Notes: generated by a model not told the origin, from the letters alone. 64,000 nt of DNA from Vibrio galatheae (GCF_000967545.1 NZ_JXXV01000005.1:62001-126000); one strand, 5' to 3'. Shown: positions 1 to 10,963, numbered from the stretch's first letter. Translations and numbers: made by a program.

Positions 1-135
1 GTTTTTATTCCTATTTTTTGCAAAAGCGCTGGCGAAATATCAAAAGATTAAAACCAACGTGCAGAACCATCGCCTATCAAGCATTTCAGCAGCAGAAAAA
101 ATCGAATTCGATTACAATAATTCACATCTCTTTCC

Positions 136-163
136 TTGCTATTACTGGTATGCGGAATATACT
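136..163 (+). promoter_or_regulatory. Possible sigma-70 promoter upstream of queA
   Basis: TTGCTA (136-141) and TATACT (158-163) are separated by 16 bases, a fair match to -35/-10 elements. Transcription would start near 170 and leave a leader of about 85 bases before queA. It is predicted from sequence alone. The rest of 1-253 shows no gene with clear support. Confidence 0.35.
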
Positions 164-253
164 AGTCGGCTGCGAAAAACTCGTCGTCTGTTTGTGACAG
201 AATCAGTTCGACTTCCATCACGACATAACAAACCACGACTAAAGATTAGTAAC

Positions 254-1306
254 ATGCAAGTATCAGATTTTCACTTTGACCTACCCGATGAGCTGATTGC
301 TCGTTATCCTCAGCCACAGCGTACTGCTAGCCGTCTGCTTCAACTTGACGGTAACAGTGGCGAGCTCACCGATGGCACGTTTACCGATGTGCTGGAGCAA
401 GTGCAGCCGGGTGATTTAGTGGTTTTCAATAATACTCGCGTGATTCCAGCGCGTATGTTTGGTCGCAAGGAGTCAGGGGGCAAGCTAGAGGTGTTGGTAG
501 AGCGAGTACTGGATGAAAAGAGCATTCTGGCTCACGTTCGTTGCTCTAAATCTCCAAAACCTGGCACAACAATTTTTATTGGTGAGAACGACGAGTACTC
601 GGCACAGATGGTTGCGCGTCATGATGCACTGTTTGAGTTGAAGTTTAATACCGAGCAAAATGTATTGGCGGTATTGGAAGAAATTGGTCATATGCCACTT
701 CCACCTTATATTGACCGCCCTGATGAAGATTCAGATAAAGAGCGTTACCAAACGGTTTACAACAAGAAACCGGGCGCGGTGGCTGCGCCAACGGCTGGTC
801 TGCATTTTGACGAGCCTTTGCTAGAGAAAATCAAAGCCAAAGGCGCTGAGTTTGCCTACGTTACTCTGCATGTTGGCGCGGGGACGTTCCAGCCAGTTAA
901 AGTAGACAACATCAATGATCACCATATGCACGCTGAGTACGTTGAAGTCCCGCAAGAAGTGGTGGATGCGATCAATGCAGCGAAAGCACGTGGCGGTCGT
1001 ATTATCGCAGTGGGGACAACGTCTGTACGCTCTCTGGAAAGCGCAGCGCAAGATGCCATCAAAAAGGGTACGGAGTTAGTACCTTTCTTTGGTGATACCG
1101 AGATTTTCATCTTCCCAGGTTATGAATATCAGTTGGTGGACTGTTTAATTACCAATTTCCATCTGCCAGAATCGACACTGATTATGCTGGTCAGTGCATT
1201 CGCAGGTTATGAAAATACTATGAACGCCTACAAACACGCGGTAGAGAATAACTACCGTTTCTTCTCGTATGGCGATTCAATGTTTATCCAAAAGAAAACG
1301 GCATAA
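254..1306 (+). CDS. queA: S-adenosylmethionine:tRNA ribosyltransferase-isomerase QueA
   Basis: QueA transfers and isomerises the ribosyl part of S-adenosylmethionine onto 7-aminomethyl-7-deazaguanine in tRNA, giving epoxyqueuosine at the wobble position of GUN-anticodon tRNAs. The 350-residue product has the family-typical start [11 protein letters not shown], the internal [12 protein letters not shown] block and a C-terminal [19 protein letters not shown] block. The frame stays open for 65 codons upstream, but that part does not look like QueA, and known QueA proteins (about 350-356 residues) begin at a methionine equivalent to the ATG at 254. The Shine-Dalgarno sequence is weak. It is followed on the same strand by tgt, the preceding step of the pathway, after a 279-base gap holding a repeat-like element. 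Confidence 0.96.
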   Translation: MQVSDFHFDLPDELIARYPQPQRTASRLLQLDGNSGELTDGTFTDVLEQVQPGDLVVFNNTRVIPARMFGRKESGGKLEVLVERVLDEKSILAHVRCSKSPKPGTTIFIGENDEYSAQMVARHDALFELKFNTEQNVLAVLEEIGHMPLPPYIDRPDEDSDKERYQTVYNKKPGAVAAPTAGLHFDEPLLEKIKAKGAEFAYVTLHVGAGTFQPVKVDNINDHHMHAEYVEVPQEVVDAINAAKARGGRIIAVGTTSVRSLESAAQDAIKKGTELVPFFGDTEIFIFPGYEYQLVDCLITNFHLPESTLIMLVSAFAGYENTMNAYKHAVENNYRFFSYGDSMFIQKKTA

Positions 1307-1343
1307 TTTAAAAATTTACGAGTGCTAGCAGAACGCTAGGACG

Positions 1344-1515
1344 CTAACTAGAAGGCTAGTTAGTATCTCGCATGGAAGGCGACCGCTCCTCATGACCCGT
1401 CATATTTGGCGCTGCAATGTTGTTGACTGCGTAAATTCACCCTAGTCACATAGAATCTCTATGCTCATAGGGCTGAGCTTACTGTCGCCTAGCTGCAACA
1501 CCAACTATTTAGGGT
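1344..1515. repeat. Repeat-like intergenic element with nested hairpins
   Basis: The queA-tgt gap is not plain spacer. A first inverted repeat pairs CTAACTAG (1344-1351) with CTAGTTAG (1356-1363). A second, compound one pairs CCCTA (1440-1444) with TAGGG (1468-1472) around an inner stem CATAGA (1449-1454) and TCTATG (1458-1463) with a 3-base loop. Flanking GGCGAC (1378-1383) and GTCGCC (1484-1489) are complementary, and GCTGCAA occurs on both sides. From memory, similar sequences ending in a TATTTAGGGTA-like tail recur between genes in Vibrio and Shewanella genomes, so I read this as one copy of a dispersed non-coding repeat. The boundaries are approximate and no second copy lies in this window. 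Confidence 0.45.
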
Positions 1516-1552
1516 AGATGGCAAAATGATGACTGTTTTGCTCTGAACTTAA

Positions 1553-2722
<1,170 letters not shown>

Positions 2723-2742
2723 CAGCTGACTTAAATAATTGA

Positions 2743-2770
2743 AGCCTTTGGCCTTGTGCCAGAGGCTTTT
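2743..2770 (+). terminator. Rho-independent terminator after tgt
   Basis: AGCCTTTGGC (2743-2752) pairs with GCCAGAGGCT (2758-2767) across the loop CTTGT, with one G-T pair, and is followed by TTTT. Confidence 0.75.
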
Positions 2771-2895
2771 ACGAATAAAGTAGGCAAACGTAGGTTATTT
2801 TTGAGAGAGCGATCTCTATTAGTCACACTCAGACTTGAAACTAAATTGCGTCGGCCCAACTTGGGTATTAATAAAAAATAATAGAGGACTTTTTA

Positions 2896-3225
2896 ATGTT
2901 TATTTCTCAAGCTCATGCAGCAGCAGAAGGTGGCCCAGCAGGCGGCGGTTTTGAAATGCTAATCATGCTAGGTATGTTTGCGGTGATCTTCTACTTCATG
3001 ATCTACCGTCCACAAGCTAAGCGTGTTAAAGAGCACAAGAGCCTAATGTCGTCGATGGGTAAAGGTGATGAAGTGCTAACGAGCGGTGGCCTAGTGGGTA
3101 AAATCACTAAAATCGCTGAAGATAACGACTACATCTCTATCGAGCTGAACACAAATAACGAAGTTGTTATCAAGAAAGATTTCGTTACTGCAGTGCTACC
3201 AAAAGGTACGCTTAAGTCTCTATAA
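2896..3225 (+). CDS. yajC: Preprotein translocase subunit YajC
   Basis: YajC is the small inner-membrane protein that co-purifies with SecDF and SecYEG. The 109-residue product has one membrane helix (about residues 20-38, EMLIMLGMFAVIFYFMIYRP), then the basic QAKRVKEHK stretch and a cytoplasmic domain with GDEVLTSGGLVGKI, all typical of the family. AGAGGA at 2883-2888 is the ribosome binding site. It is 21 bases from secD and begins a yajC-secD-secF operon. Confidence 0.96.
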   Translation: MFISQAHAAAEGGPAGGGFEMLIMLGMFAVIFYFMIYRPQAKRVKEHKSLMSSMGKGDEVLTSGGLVGKITKIAEDNDYISIELNTNNEVVIKKDFVTAVLPKGTLKSL

Positions 3226-3246
3226 AACAGCTAGAGGATCCTCGCT

Positions 3247-5103
3247 GTGTTAAACCGCTATCCTATATGGAAGTACCTGATGGTGGTGTTTACCATCGCT
3301 ATTGCTGCATTGTATGCACTTCCAAATATCTACGGTGAAGATCCGGCTATTCAAGTTACAGGGGCGCGTGGCGCCTCTGTAGATATGTCAACGCTGGATT
3401 CTGTCACTCACGCTCTTGAAACTCAGGGCTTATCTCATAAATCCATTGCTCTCGAAAATGGATCTATTCTTGTACGCTTTAATGACACTGACACCCAAAT
3501 CAGTGCCCGCGATATTATCAATGAAGCACTTGGCAAAGACACAATTGTTGCTCTGAACCTTGCTCCTTCAACACCGGATTGGCTTGAGTCTATCGGTGCT
3601 GCACCGATGAAACTTGGCTTGGACCTACGTGGTGGTGTTCACTTCTTGATGGAAGTGGATATGGATGCCGCGATGGAAAAGCTGGTCGGTCAGCAGGAAG
3701 AAGCTTTCCGCACAGAACTTCGTGAAGAAAAAATTCGTTACCGCGCCATTCGTCCGTCTGGGAAAGAGGCGGTAGAAGTACTCCTTCGTGATGAAAAGCA
3801 GTTGGCGGATGCCGAGCGTATTCTGAAGAAAAACCATCCAGACATGATCTTTACAGAGTCAGATTCTGATGGTCGTTTTGCTTTAACTGCGACGTTTACC
3901 GAGCAGCGTTTAACCGAAATTCGTAATTACGCCGTTGAACAAAACATCACTATCTTACGTAACCGTGTTAACGAATTAGGTGTTGCCGAGCCACTAGTTC
4001 AACGTCAGGGCGCAAGCCGTATCGTTGTTGAACTGCCAGGCGTCCAAGACACCGCGCGTGCGAAAGAAATTCTAGGTGCGACAGCAACGCTCGAGTTCCG
4101 TGAAGTGGATGCTAAAGCCGATTTGGCAGCCGCAGCCAGTGGCCGTGCCCCAGCAGGTAGCGAGATTAAACAAGATCGCGATGGTCGCCCTGTGGTACTT
4201 AAGAAACGTGTCATTCTTGGTGGTGCAAGCATTACCGATGCGAGTTCAAGTGTTGACGAATATGGCCGACCTCAAGTTAACATCTCACTAGACAGTGAAG
4301 GTGGCAGCAAGATGTCTGCGTTCTCTAAGCAAAACATTGGTAAGCTGATGGCTACCGTGTTTGCTGAGTACAAAGACAGTGGTCGTCGTACTCCGGAAGG
4401 CAAGGTGATTCTGTCTAAACACGAAGAAGTGATCAACCAAGCGACGATTCAGTCTGCACTCGGTCGTAACTTCCGTATTACCGGTATCGATTCTGCTGCG
4501 GAAGCGCATAACTTAGCGTTATTGCTACGTGCAGGTGCTTTGATTGCGCCTATTTCTATTGTTGAAGAGCGAACCATTGGTCCATCTATGGGGCAACAAA
4601 ATATCGATATGGGTATTCAGGCGTGTCTCTTTGGCCTTGCCGCTGTGATGTTGTTCTGTTTGGTTTACTACCGTAAGTTCGGTCTGTTCGCTAACCTTGC
4701 GCTCATTGCTAATATTGTGTTGATTATCGGTGTAATGTCGATGATTCCTGGCGCGACGATGACGCTACCGGGCATCGCAGGTATCGTATTAACGGTGGGT
4801 ATGGCGGTCGATGCCAACGTCCTTATCTTTGAGCGTATTCGTGAAGAGCTGCGCGACGGACGTAATCCCCAGCAAGCAATTCACCAAGGTTACGCCAATG
4901 CGTTCAGTACCATTGCCGATGCCAACATCACAACCTTGATCACGGCAATCATTCTATTTGCAGTTGGTACAGGTGCGATTAAAGGCTTCGCGGTAACGCT
5001 ATCTATCGGTATCTTGACCTCAATGTTTACCGCCATTATTGGTACTCGTTGTATCGTGAACCTGCTTTACGGCGGTAAGCGAATCAACAAACTGTCGATC
5101 TAA
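3247..5103 (+). CDS. secD: Protein translocase subunit SecD
   Basis: SecD, with SecF, uses the ion gradient across the inner membrane to pull exported proteins out of the SecYEG channel on the periplasmic side. The 618-residue protein has an N-terminal membrane helix, a large periplasmic region opening with the [10 protein letters not shown] motif, and a C-terminal five-helix RND-like membrane domain containing [20 protein letters not shown]. It starts with GTG at 3247 after a GAGGATC-type ribosome binding site and is 9 bases from secF. From memory, vibrios often carry two SecDF sets. This one, linked to tgt-yajC, should correspond to the sodium-driven SecDF1 rather than the VemP-regulated set, but the ion is not visible in the sequence. 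Confidence 0.96.
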   Translation: MLNRYPIWKYLMVVFTIAIAALYALPNIYGEDPAIQVTGARGASVDMSTLDSVTHALETQGLSHKSIALENGSILVRFNDTDTQISARDIINEALGKDTIVALNLAPSTPDWLESIGAAPMKLGLDLRGGVHFLMEVDMDAAMEKLVGQQEEAFRTELREEKIRYRAIRPSGKEAVEVLLRDEKQLADAERILKKNHPDMIFTESDSDGRFALTATFTEQRLTEIRNYAVEQNITILRNRVNELGVAEPLVQRQGASRIVVELPGVQDTARAKEILGATATLEFREVDAKADLAAAASGRAPAGSEIKQDRDGRPVVLKKRVILGGASITDASSSVDEYGRPQVNISLDSEGGSKMSAFSKQNIGKLMATVFAEYKDSGRRTPEGKVILSKHEEVINQATIQSALGRNFRITGIDSAAEAHNLALLLRAGALIAPISIVEERTIGPSMGQQNIDMGIQACLFGLAAVMLFCLVYYRKFGLFANLALIANIVLIIGVMSMIPGATMTLPGIAGIVLTVGMAVDANVLIFERIREELRDGRNPQQAIHQGYANAFSTIADANITTLITAIILFAVGTGAIKGFAVTLSIGILTSMFTAIIGTRCIVNLLYGGKRINKLSI

Positions 5104-5112
5104 GGAAGTAAT

Positions 5113-6060
5113 ATGTTTCAGTTAATGAAAACAGACAGAACGATCGACTTTATGCGTTGGTCGAAGTTGGCATTTGTGTTGTCTATTTTGATGATTGGTG
5201 CCTCTATCTTCACTCTGTCAACTAAGTGGTTGAACTGGGGTCTAGACTTTACCGGTGGTACCTTAATCGAAGTAGGCTTTGAGCAACCAGCAAACCTCGA
5301 AGAAATTCGTGGTGCACTGGAAGCAAAAGGCTTCGGTGATGCCACGGTGCAAAACTTTGGTAGTGCACGTGATGTAATGGTGCGCCTACGTCCTCGCGAG
5401 GATATGGCTGGTGAAACTCTTGGTAATCAGATCTTAAATGCGATTAAAGACGGCACGGGTGACAGTGTTGAGATGCGTCGTATTGAGTTCGTTGGTCCAA
5501 ACGTGGGTGACGAGCTGACCGAGGCGGGTGGTCTTGCGATCCTTGTCTCGCTGATCTGTATCTTGCTTTACGTTTCGGTGCGTTTTGAGTGGCGTTTGGC
5601 TGCGGGTGCGGTATTGGCCTTAACTCACGATGTCATCATTACTCTGGGTGTCTTTTCGCTGCTTGAAATTGAAGTCGACCTGACAATTGTCGCGGCGCTG
5701 TTGACGGTCGTTGGTTACTCGCTAAACGATACCATAGTGGTATTTGACCGTATTCGTGAAAACTTCCGCAAGATGCGTAAGGGCGAACCAGCCGAGATTA
5801 TGAACAGCTCGATTACCCAAACATTGAGCCGTACGTTAATTACTTCAGGTACTACCTTGTTCGTTGTTATTGCGCTGTTTACTCAGGGCGGTGCTATGAT
5901 TCATGGCTTTGCAACCGCACTTCTCTTGGGTATTACGGTCGGTACTTACTCTTCAATCTATGTCGCTTCGGCGCTGGCATTGAAATTGGGTATTACCAAA
6001 GAGCATTTAATGCCTCCTCAAATTGAGAAAGAGGGTGCAGAGTTTGATGAGATGCCTTAA
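5113..6060 (+). CDS. secF: Protein translocase subunit SecF
   Basis: SecF is the partner of SecD in the SecDF motor complex. The 315-residue protein shows an N-terminal membrane helix, the family motif GLDFTGGTLIEV (about residues 41-52), a short periplasmic domain, and a five-helix membrane domain with VVGYSLNDTIVVFDRIREN. Length and motif order match full-length bacterial SecF. The ATG at 5113 follows AAGGAAG. A good terminator closes the operon. Confidence 0.96.
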   Translation: MFQLMKTDRTIDFMRWSKLAFVLSILMIGASIFTLSTKWLNWGLDFTGGTLIEVGFEQPANLEEIRGALEAKGFGDATVQNFGSARDVMVRLRPREDMAGETLGNQILNAIKDGTGDSVEMRRIEFVGPNVGDELTEAGGLAILVSLICILLYVSVRFEWRLAAGAVLALTHDVIITLGVFSLLEIEVDLTIVAALLTVVGYSLNDTIVVFDRIRENFRKMRKGEPAEIMNSSITQTLSRTLITSGTTLFVVIALFTQGGAMIHGFATALLLGITVGTYSSIYVASALALKLGITKEHLMPPQIEKEGAEFDEMP

Positions 6061-6085
6061 GGCTATTTCACCATACACATAGTCT

Positions 6086-6112
6086 AAAGCCGCTGAACTC
6101 AGCGGCTTTATT
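6086..6112 (+). terminator. Terminator after secF
   Basis: AAAGCCGCTGA (6086-6096) and TCAGCGGCTTT (6099-6109) are perfectly complementary across a tiny loop. The T-rich tail is short (ATTGTT). It ends the yajC-secD-secF transcript. Confidence 0.7.
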
Positions 6113-6132
6113 GTTGATGAAAGGAATTCATA

Positions 6133-6627
6133 GTGCGTTGTTTAACGCTATTTACGTTGCTGTTTAGCGCCACTCTGTGGGCAAATACACTGGTGCTATC
6201 GGGTATTAGTGATGACGAACTCAAGTTGTCTATTCAGTCTTCTTGGCTGCATTGCGAACCACAAGTTTGGTGTAGCGACGAGCTGTTTTATTATCGAGAA
6301 AGTTTTATTGCTGAAGCTCGAATAAGCCCGCAAAAATTTTCCATTCAATTGTTCGCTGAATATTCCGCCCATCTACTTTCTCAGCTCCAACTGCATTTGC
6401 GCCAAGATGGTTTTAGCCTCACCAGCGTGAATATCGAAGAGATGGAGTTTGACGTCGCCTCGGCGCTCAAAGAAGTCTCAGCGCCTGAAGCGGATAGAGA
6501 CTTAGTGCTGTTTCTAAATCGATATCCACCGGAAGCGATGCGCACAATCTATTGGCAGAATCCTAACTGGGAAGCTCGACTATTTAGTGACGGTGAACTG
6601 GTCTCGTTGACCGTGACTCCTCGTTAA
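6133..6627 (+). CDS. Exported protein of unknown function
   Basis: I do not recognise this 164-residue protein. It begins with a clear signal peptide (hydrophobic LTLFTLLFSATLW, likely cut after WAN near residue 18), so it should be periplasmic. Two cysteines (about residues 42 and 48) lie six residues apart near the start of the mature part and could form a disulphide. No membrane helix follows the signal. The start is GTG at 6133 behind AAGGAA (6120-6125). It sits alone between the secF terminator and a DUF1904-type gene on the same strand. Exported state is well supported; function is not inferable. Confidence 0.7.
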   Translation: MRCLTLFTLLFSATLWANTLVLSGISDDELKLSIQSSWLHCEPQVWCSDELFYYRESFIAEARISPQKFSIQLFAEYSAHLLSQLQLHLRQDGFSLTSVNIEEMEFDVASALKEVSAPEADRDLVLFLNRYPPEAMRTIYWQNPNWEARLFSDGELVSLTVTPR

Positions 6628-6732
6628 CCTTTGTGAGACAGACCTCGCCAAGCAGATAGCGTTGCGCTGTAAACGAGACATTAGCAAAGATCTTGTTATG
6701 ATGAAAACAAGTAAAGCAATAGGAAATCCGTC

Positions 6733-7065
6733 ATGCCACATTTACGTTTTCGAGCGGTAGAGCCGCAAACCGTGCAAACCTTGTCACAGTCGTTGATTGA
6801 TGAGCTACAGCCTCATATGGATTGCCCACGCGAAGATTTTACCTTTGAATACATCTACAGCACTTTTTATCATGAAGGCGAAGTAAGCCAAGCCTACCCA
6901 TTTGTTGAAGTACTGTGGTTCGACCGTGGTCAAGATACCCAAGATAGCGTCGCGAAAATTATTACTCAGCAAGTGCGTGGCATCATTGGTGAAGATGTCG
7001 ACGTCGCCGTGATTTTCACCGCGCTAGCGGCGAGTGGCTACTATGATAATGGTGAACATTATTAG
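6733..7065 (+). CDS. DUF1904-type small protein (tautomerase-like)
   Basis: This 110-residue protein resembles the DUF1904 family as I remember it. It begins Met-Pro, as tautomerase-fold enzymes do, where proline becomes the N-terminal catalytic residue after methionine removal. The strand-helix-strand pattern, with FTFEYIYSTFY and YPFVEVLWFDRG, fits a small alpha/beta fold. No substrate can be named. AGGAAA lies just before the ATG. The stop is 27 bases before mepA, so the two may be co-transcribed. The family call is moderate, and the tautomerase idea is an inference from the N-terminus. Confidence 0.65.
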   Translation: MPHLRFRAVEPQTVQTLSQSLIDELQPHMDCPREDFTFEYIYSTFYHEGEVSQAYPFVEVLWFDRGQDTQDSVAKIITQQVRGIIGEDVDVAVIFTALAASGYYDNGEHY

Positions 7066-7092
7066 ATTTTGAGCGGCATAAGGGAGCTTCGT

Positions 7093-7941
7093 ATGGCAAG
7101 TCATTTTCAAACCTCCGTAATGAGCTTGACTCTACTTGCATTACTAAGCTTTCCGGCTATTGCTACGCCTTGGGAGCAAATAGCCAATCCGTCCAATCAG
7201 CCACCACAAGCGATTGGTAGCTACGCCAATGGTTGTTTAGCTGGTGGTGCTGCGCTTCCTCTGAACGGGGAAGGGTATCAGGTACTGCGCAGTCAGCGTG
7301 CGCGTTATTACGCTCATCCTAACACCATCAGCTTTGTCCAGTCTTTGGCTTATTTAGCCAGTCAAAAGCTTCATACCTCACTCTTAATCGGCGATATGTC
7401 ACTGCCGCAAGGTGGACGCTTTTCTTCAGGCCACTCTAGCCATCAAACCGGACTCGATATTGATATCTGGTTGCGCTTTGCTGATCGCCCTCTCTCTAAT
7501 GAGCAACTTGAACAGCCAACGCCAATGAGTGTGGTCGACATCGAACAGTATCGATTGCTGCAAAAACAGTGGGAGTCGCGTCATTTTGACCTGATTAAAA
7601 TGACCGCGCTCAAGGAGCAAGTTGCGCGGATATTTGTTCATCCAGTGATCAAGAACAAGCTCTGTCAAAGTGAGCAAAGTGAAGATAGGGCTTGGCTGCG
7701 AAAAGTGCGTCCGTGGTGGGGACATCATTATCACATGCATGTGCGTTTGAAATGTCCACAAGGAAGTGAGATCTGTCAGCCTCAAGCAGCGCCACCGCAA
7801 GGTGATGGCTGTGGAGCTGAGTTAGCGAGTTGGAAGCCGCAACCTAAACCTGCTGCGCCAAAGATAGCGAGCACTAAGCCGAAAAAGAAAAAAGCCAAAC
7901 TCTTGCCCGAGCAGTGTCAGCAATTGCTTGAAGAGATATAA
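7093..7941 (+). CDS. mepA: Penicillin-insensitive murein endopeptidase MepA
   Basis: MepA is a periplasmic LAS-family metallopeptidase that cleaves D-Ala-meso-DAP cross-links of peptidoglycan. The 282-residue product has a signal peptide, the zinc-ligand motif SSGHSSHQTGLDIDIW and the second ligand block WWGHHYHMHVRL. Further family cysteines appear in the ANGCL, LCQS and C-terminal regions, and there is a lysine-rich tail. The frame is open from a TTG at 7069, but ATG at 7093 is preceded by AAGGGA at 7080-7085 and starts the signal sequence properly, so I use it. It converges on yfhL with a shared terminator. Confidence 0.93.
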   Translation: MASHFQTSVMSLTLLALLSFPAIATPWEQIANPSNQPPQAIGSYANGCLAGGAALPLNGEGYQVLRSQRARYYAHPNTISFVQSLAYLASQKLHTSLLIGDMSLPQGGRFSSGHSSHQTGLDIDIWLRFADRPLSNEQLEQPTPMSVVDIEQYRLLQKQWESRHFDLIKMTALKEQVARIFVHPVIKNKLCQSEQSEDRAWLRKVRPWWGHHYHMHVRLKCPQGSEICQPQAAPPQGDGCGAELASWKPQPKPAAPKIASTKPKKKKAKLLPEQCQQLLEEI

Positions 7942-7943
7942 CA

Positions 7944-7973
7944 AAAAACGCAGCTCCAGTGAGCTGCGTTTTT
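7944..7973. terminator. Bidirectional terminator between mepA and yfhL
   Basis: AAAAACGCAGCTC (7944-7956) and GAGCTGCGTTTTT (7961-7973) form a perfect stem over the loop CAGT. It has A- and T-runs at opposite ends and therefore works on both strands for the convergent genes. Confidence 0.85.
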
Positions 7974-7988
7974 CATTAAGGCGGAATG

Positions 7989-8246
<258 letters not shown>

Positions 8247-9644
8247 TTACTTACCCGTTGGGTTACGAGTATCCTGACCTGAGTTTAGGTTACGCATTAA
8301 CAAGCCATATTCAAGATCCATATCTTGTGGAACTGGAATAAATACAAAGTGGCCGTTACCTTTTGCGTCTTCAATCTGTTCTGATTTACGGTTTTCCATC
8401 ACTTCGAGAGTAAAGACTACATTGCCTTTTGGCGTCATTAGCTCAAGGCTGTCACCGACAACAAATTTGTTTTTCACTTCAACTTCAGCAAGGTCACCAC
8501 GGCGTTTACCCGTAAACTCACCAACAAACTGCTGCGCGTCAGAAACTGAGTAACCGTAATCGTAGTTCTGGTAGGCATCGTGAGTGTGACGACGTAGGAA
8601 ACCTTCGGTGTAACCACGGTGAGCAAGGCTTTCCAGCGTGCCCATTAGGTTTTCATCAAATGGCTTGCCAGCAACGGCATCATCAATCGCTTTGCGGTAT
8701 ACCTGAGCAGTACGCGCACAGTAGTAGAATGATTTAGTACGGCCTTCGATCTTCAATGAGTGAACACCCATCTTAGTTAGGCGCTCAACGTGTTGAACGG
8801 CGCGAAGATCTTTTGAGTTCATGATGTAAGTACCATGCTCATCTTCGTAAGCTGCCATCTTCTCTTCTGGACGGTGTGCTTCAGAAAGCAGGACTACTTC
8901 ATCCGTTGGCTTACCACGACCGATAGTCGTTTCAGGGCGCTCGTCCTGAATTTCAACCGCTTGTGCTTCTGTCGGGTCAAATTTCTCTACGATATCGCCA
9001 GTGTCATTTTCTTTGCCTTGTTCAACTTTATATTCCCAACGACATGCGTTGGTACACGTACCTTGGTTCGGATCACGCTTGTTGATGTAGCCAGACAATA
9101 AACAGCGTCCTGAATAAGCCATACATAGCGCGCCGTGAACGAACACTTCGAGCTCTGTTTCAGGACAGTGTTCACGGATCTCTTCAATTTCTTCCAGAGA
9201 AAGCTCACGAGATACAATCACACGCTCAACACCGTTTGCTGCCCAGAATTTTACGGTTGCCCAGTTCACCGCGTTCGCTTGTACAGACAGGTGAATTGGC
9301 ATCTCAGGAAACGCTTCACGAACCATCATAATCAAACCTGGGTCAGACATGATCAGTGCGTCAGGGCCCATTTCTACCACAGGTTTAAGATCGCGGATGA
9401 AGGTTTTTAGCTTAGAGTTGTGCGGCTGGATGTTACAAACCACGTAAAGCTTTTTGCCTTGGGCATGCGCTTCGTTGATACCAATTTGTAGATTCTCGTG
9501 GTTAAACTCGTTGTTACGTACGCGAAGGCTGTAACGAGGCTGGCCTGCGTATACCGCATCAGCGCCATAGGCGAATGCGTAACGCATGTTTTTTAGGCTA
9601 CCTGCCGGTGACAGTAGCTCTGGTACGAATGCTTTCTCAGTCAT
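8247..9644 (-). CDS. trhP: tRNA 5-hydroxyuridine synthesis protein TrhP (YegQ), peptidase U32 family
   Basis: TrhP is the prephenate-dependent enzyme that makes 5-hydroxyuridine at position 34 of certain tRNAs, the first step to cmo5U. The 465-residue protein matches YegQ in length and has the opening ELLSPAGSLKNMRYAFAYGA. The U32 signature region runs from EVFVHGALCMAYSGRC to TCTNACRWEY, whose four cysteines probably hold an Fe-S cluster. The C-terminal domain is the usual beta-barrel-like one. It is too short for RlhA/YdcP and too long for UbiU/UbiV. Older annotations call it a collagenase-like protease. It forms a two-gene operon with yfhL. Confidence 0.9.
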   Translation of the reverse strand: MTEKAFVPELLSPAGSLKNMRYAFAYGADAVYAGQPRYSLRVRNNEFNHENLQIGINEAHAQGKKLYVVCNIQPHNSKLKTFIRDLKPVVEMGPDALIMSDPGLIMMVREAFPEMPIHLSVQANAVNWATVKFWAANGVERVIVSRELSLEEIEEIREHCPETELEVFVHGALCMAYSGRCLLSGYINKRDPNQGTCTNACRWEYKVEQGKENDTGDIVEKFDPTEAQAVEIQDERPETTIGRGKPTDEVVLLSEAHRPEEKMAAYEDEHGTYIMNSKDLRAVQHVERLTKMGVHSLKIEGRTKSFYYCARTAQVYRKAIDDAVAGKPFDENLMGTLESLAHRGYTEGFLRRHTHDAYQNYDYGYSVSDAQQFVGEFTGKRRGDLAEVEVKNKFVVGDSLELMTPKGNVVFTLEVMENRKSEQIEDAKGNGHFVFIPVPQDMDLEYGLLMRNLNSGQDTRNPTGK

Positions 9645-9767
9645 GTGTAATTCTCTTAATCTGATCTCAAGTCAGGCCGATTCCACCACATGGGATCGGG
9701 GGCGCAAATTTTACGTCAAAATGTGACTTGTGACCAGCGAAGAGTGTGAACAAAATTTATTCATGCT

Positions 9768-9791
9768 AGCAATGGCCTGTTAGCTATTGCT
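9768..9791. other. Hairpin in the rdgC-trhP gap
   Basis: In the 259-base gap 9645-9903, AGCAATGGC (9768-9776) pairs with GCTATTGCT (9783-9791) with one G-T pair. It lacks a T-run in the direction of rdgC transcription, so it is at best a weak terminator. I see no gene in this gap, which must hold the trhP promoter. Confidence 0.3.
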
Positions 9792-9903
9792 TTGCAAGTC
9801 GCTTGAGGGAAGTTAGGGGGAGGAATTATGCGCAGAGCTATGTCCGCGCATACTTGTTAGTAAGAGCGATACAGGCCATTCTTAGATGCCCTGATATAAC
9901 GCT

Positions 9904-10818
9904 TTATGAGTTAGGATGCGGCAGTCCGCCAAGGCATTCGTATAGGTTGGGTAGAAACGCGCTAAGTTCACCACACATCAGCGAGAAGTCAGCGTCAAAA
10001 CGAGCAGCCTGATCTTCACGTGGGATATCATCGTTTTGATCTTTTAGCTCATCAGAGAATTTAAGGCGCTTGATGCTGCCATCTTCTGCCAAAATGAACT
10101 CGATTCGTTCTTGCCACCATAACGCCAGCTTAGTGACGACTTTATCCGCGTCGATGTGGCTGCGAATTTCATCCGCCGTTAACTCTTGCTTCTTACAACG
10201 GATCACGCCGCCTTCTTCAAGTACCGATTTGAGCTCAGCTTCATCAAGCATTTGCATGCCAACGGGTGTTTCGCCCGTTTTGACCCACTCAGTTAAGGTG
10301 GTTTCTACCGCTTTTTCAGGGATAGCAGGAACAACAGGTAGACTGCCCATGGTTTTACGTAGCAAAGCTAATACATCTTCCGCTTTTTTGAAGCTGCTCG
10401 CATCGACAAGAATAAAACCTTCTTTCGGCAAGATAAGAACATAGGTGTGGTTGCTGCGGCTAAAGGCTCGTGGTAGCAGATCCATCACAATGTCTTCTTT
10501 TAACGTGTCTTTTTCTTTCTTTTTCAGTGGGCGGCCTTCTTGCGCTTCGAGGGCATCAACCTTAGCACTGAGTGAATCTTTGATCACTGATGCTGGCAGC
10601 ATTTTTTCTTCTTTCTTAGCGCAGATAAGGATGCGGTTTTCAGACACGTGAGTCATCATGTCGCCATGTTTACCCATAGCTGTTACCCAACCAAACTTCT
10701 GTTTGTCTTGGCTGCCGCAAGGGGTAAAACGGAACTCAGCTAATTGTTTTTCAAGCTGATCTGCATTGAACTCGATATCACGGTTAAAACGATATACCAG
10801 ACAGTTTTTAAACCACAT
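9904..10818 (-). CDS. rdgC: Recombination-associated protein RdgC
   Basis: RdgC is a ring-forming, non-specific DNA-binding protein of the nucleoid that restrains RecA activity. The 304-residue product begins [15 protein letters not shown] and contains [13 protein letters not shown] and [16 protein letters not shown], all characteristic of the family, and has full length. It is transcribed divergently from phoB across a 207-base gap. Nothing unusual is seen. Confidence 0.95.
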   Translation of the reverse strand: MWFKNCLVYRFNRDIEFNADQLEKQLAEFRFTPCGSQDKQKFGWVTAMGKHGDMMTHVSENRILICAKKEEKMLPASVIKDSLSAKVDALEAQEGRPLKKKEKDTLKEDIVMDLLPRAFSRSNHTYVLILPKEGFILVDASSFKKAEDVLALLRKTMGSLPVVPAIPEKAVETTLTEWVKTGETPVGMQMLDEAELKSVLEEGGVIRCKKQELTADEIRSHIDADKVVTKLALWWQERIEFILAEDGSIKRLKFSDELKDQNDDIPREDQAARFDADFSLMCGELSAFLPNLYECLGGLPHPNS

Positions 10819-10929
10819 ACTTTTTCTCTTACCTTTAATTTAGCTGCCAATCATAAAGACTTTTGTGTCGCTTGTCTTACTGCAAACACGCAATAGTGGG
10901 ATGAAAGTTATATGAAAATTTGTTTTCAA

Positions 10930-10963
10930 AGGTCACAAAAGTGTCATAATTGCTAGTGATAAT
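10930..10963 (+). promoter_or_regulatory. PHO box and -10 element of phoB
   Basis: AGGTCAC (10930-10936), AAAA (10937-10940) and GTGTCAT (10941-10947) match the two 7-base half-sites and A/T spacer of a PHO box, with the GTCA core in both halves. GATAAT (10958-10963) begins 11 bases after the box, the classical spacing for PhoB-activated promoters where the box replaces the -35. phoB should therefore be autoregulated. Confidence 0.8.

Noticed and set aside
59..253. 65-codon in-frame extension upstream of queA
   Set aside because: The translation has no likeness to QueA, and the family start motif begins at the ATG at 254; the extension would include the probable promoter.
8247..9644. Annotation of trhP as a collagenase or U32 protease
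   Set aside because: The four-cysteine cluster motif, length and yfhL partner fit the RNA hydroxylation group; the protease label is historical.
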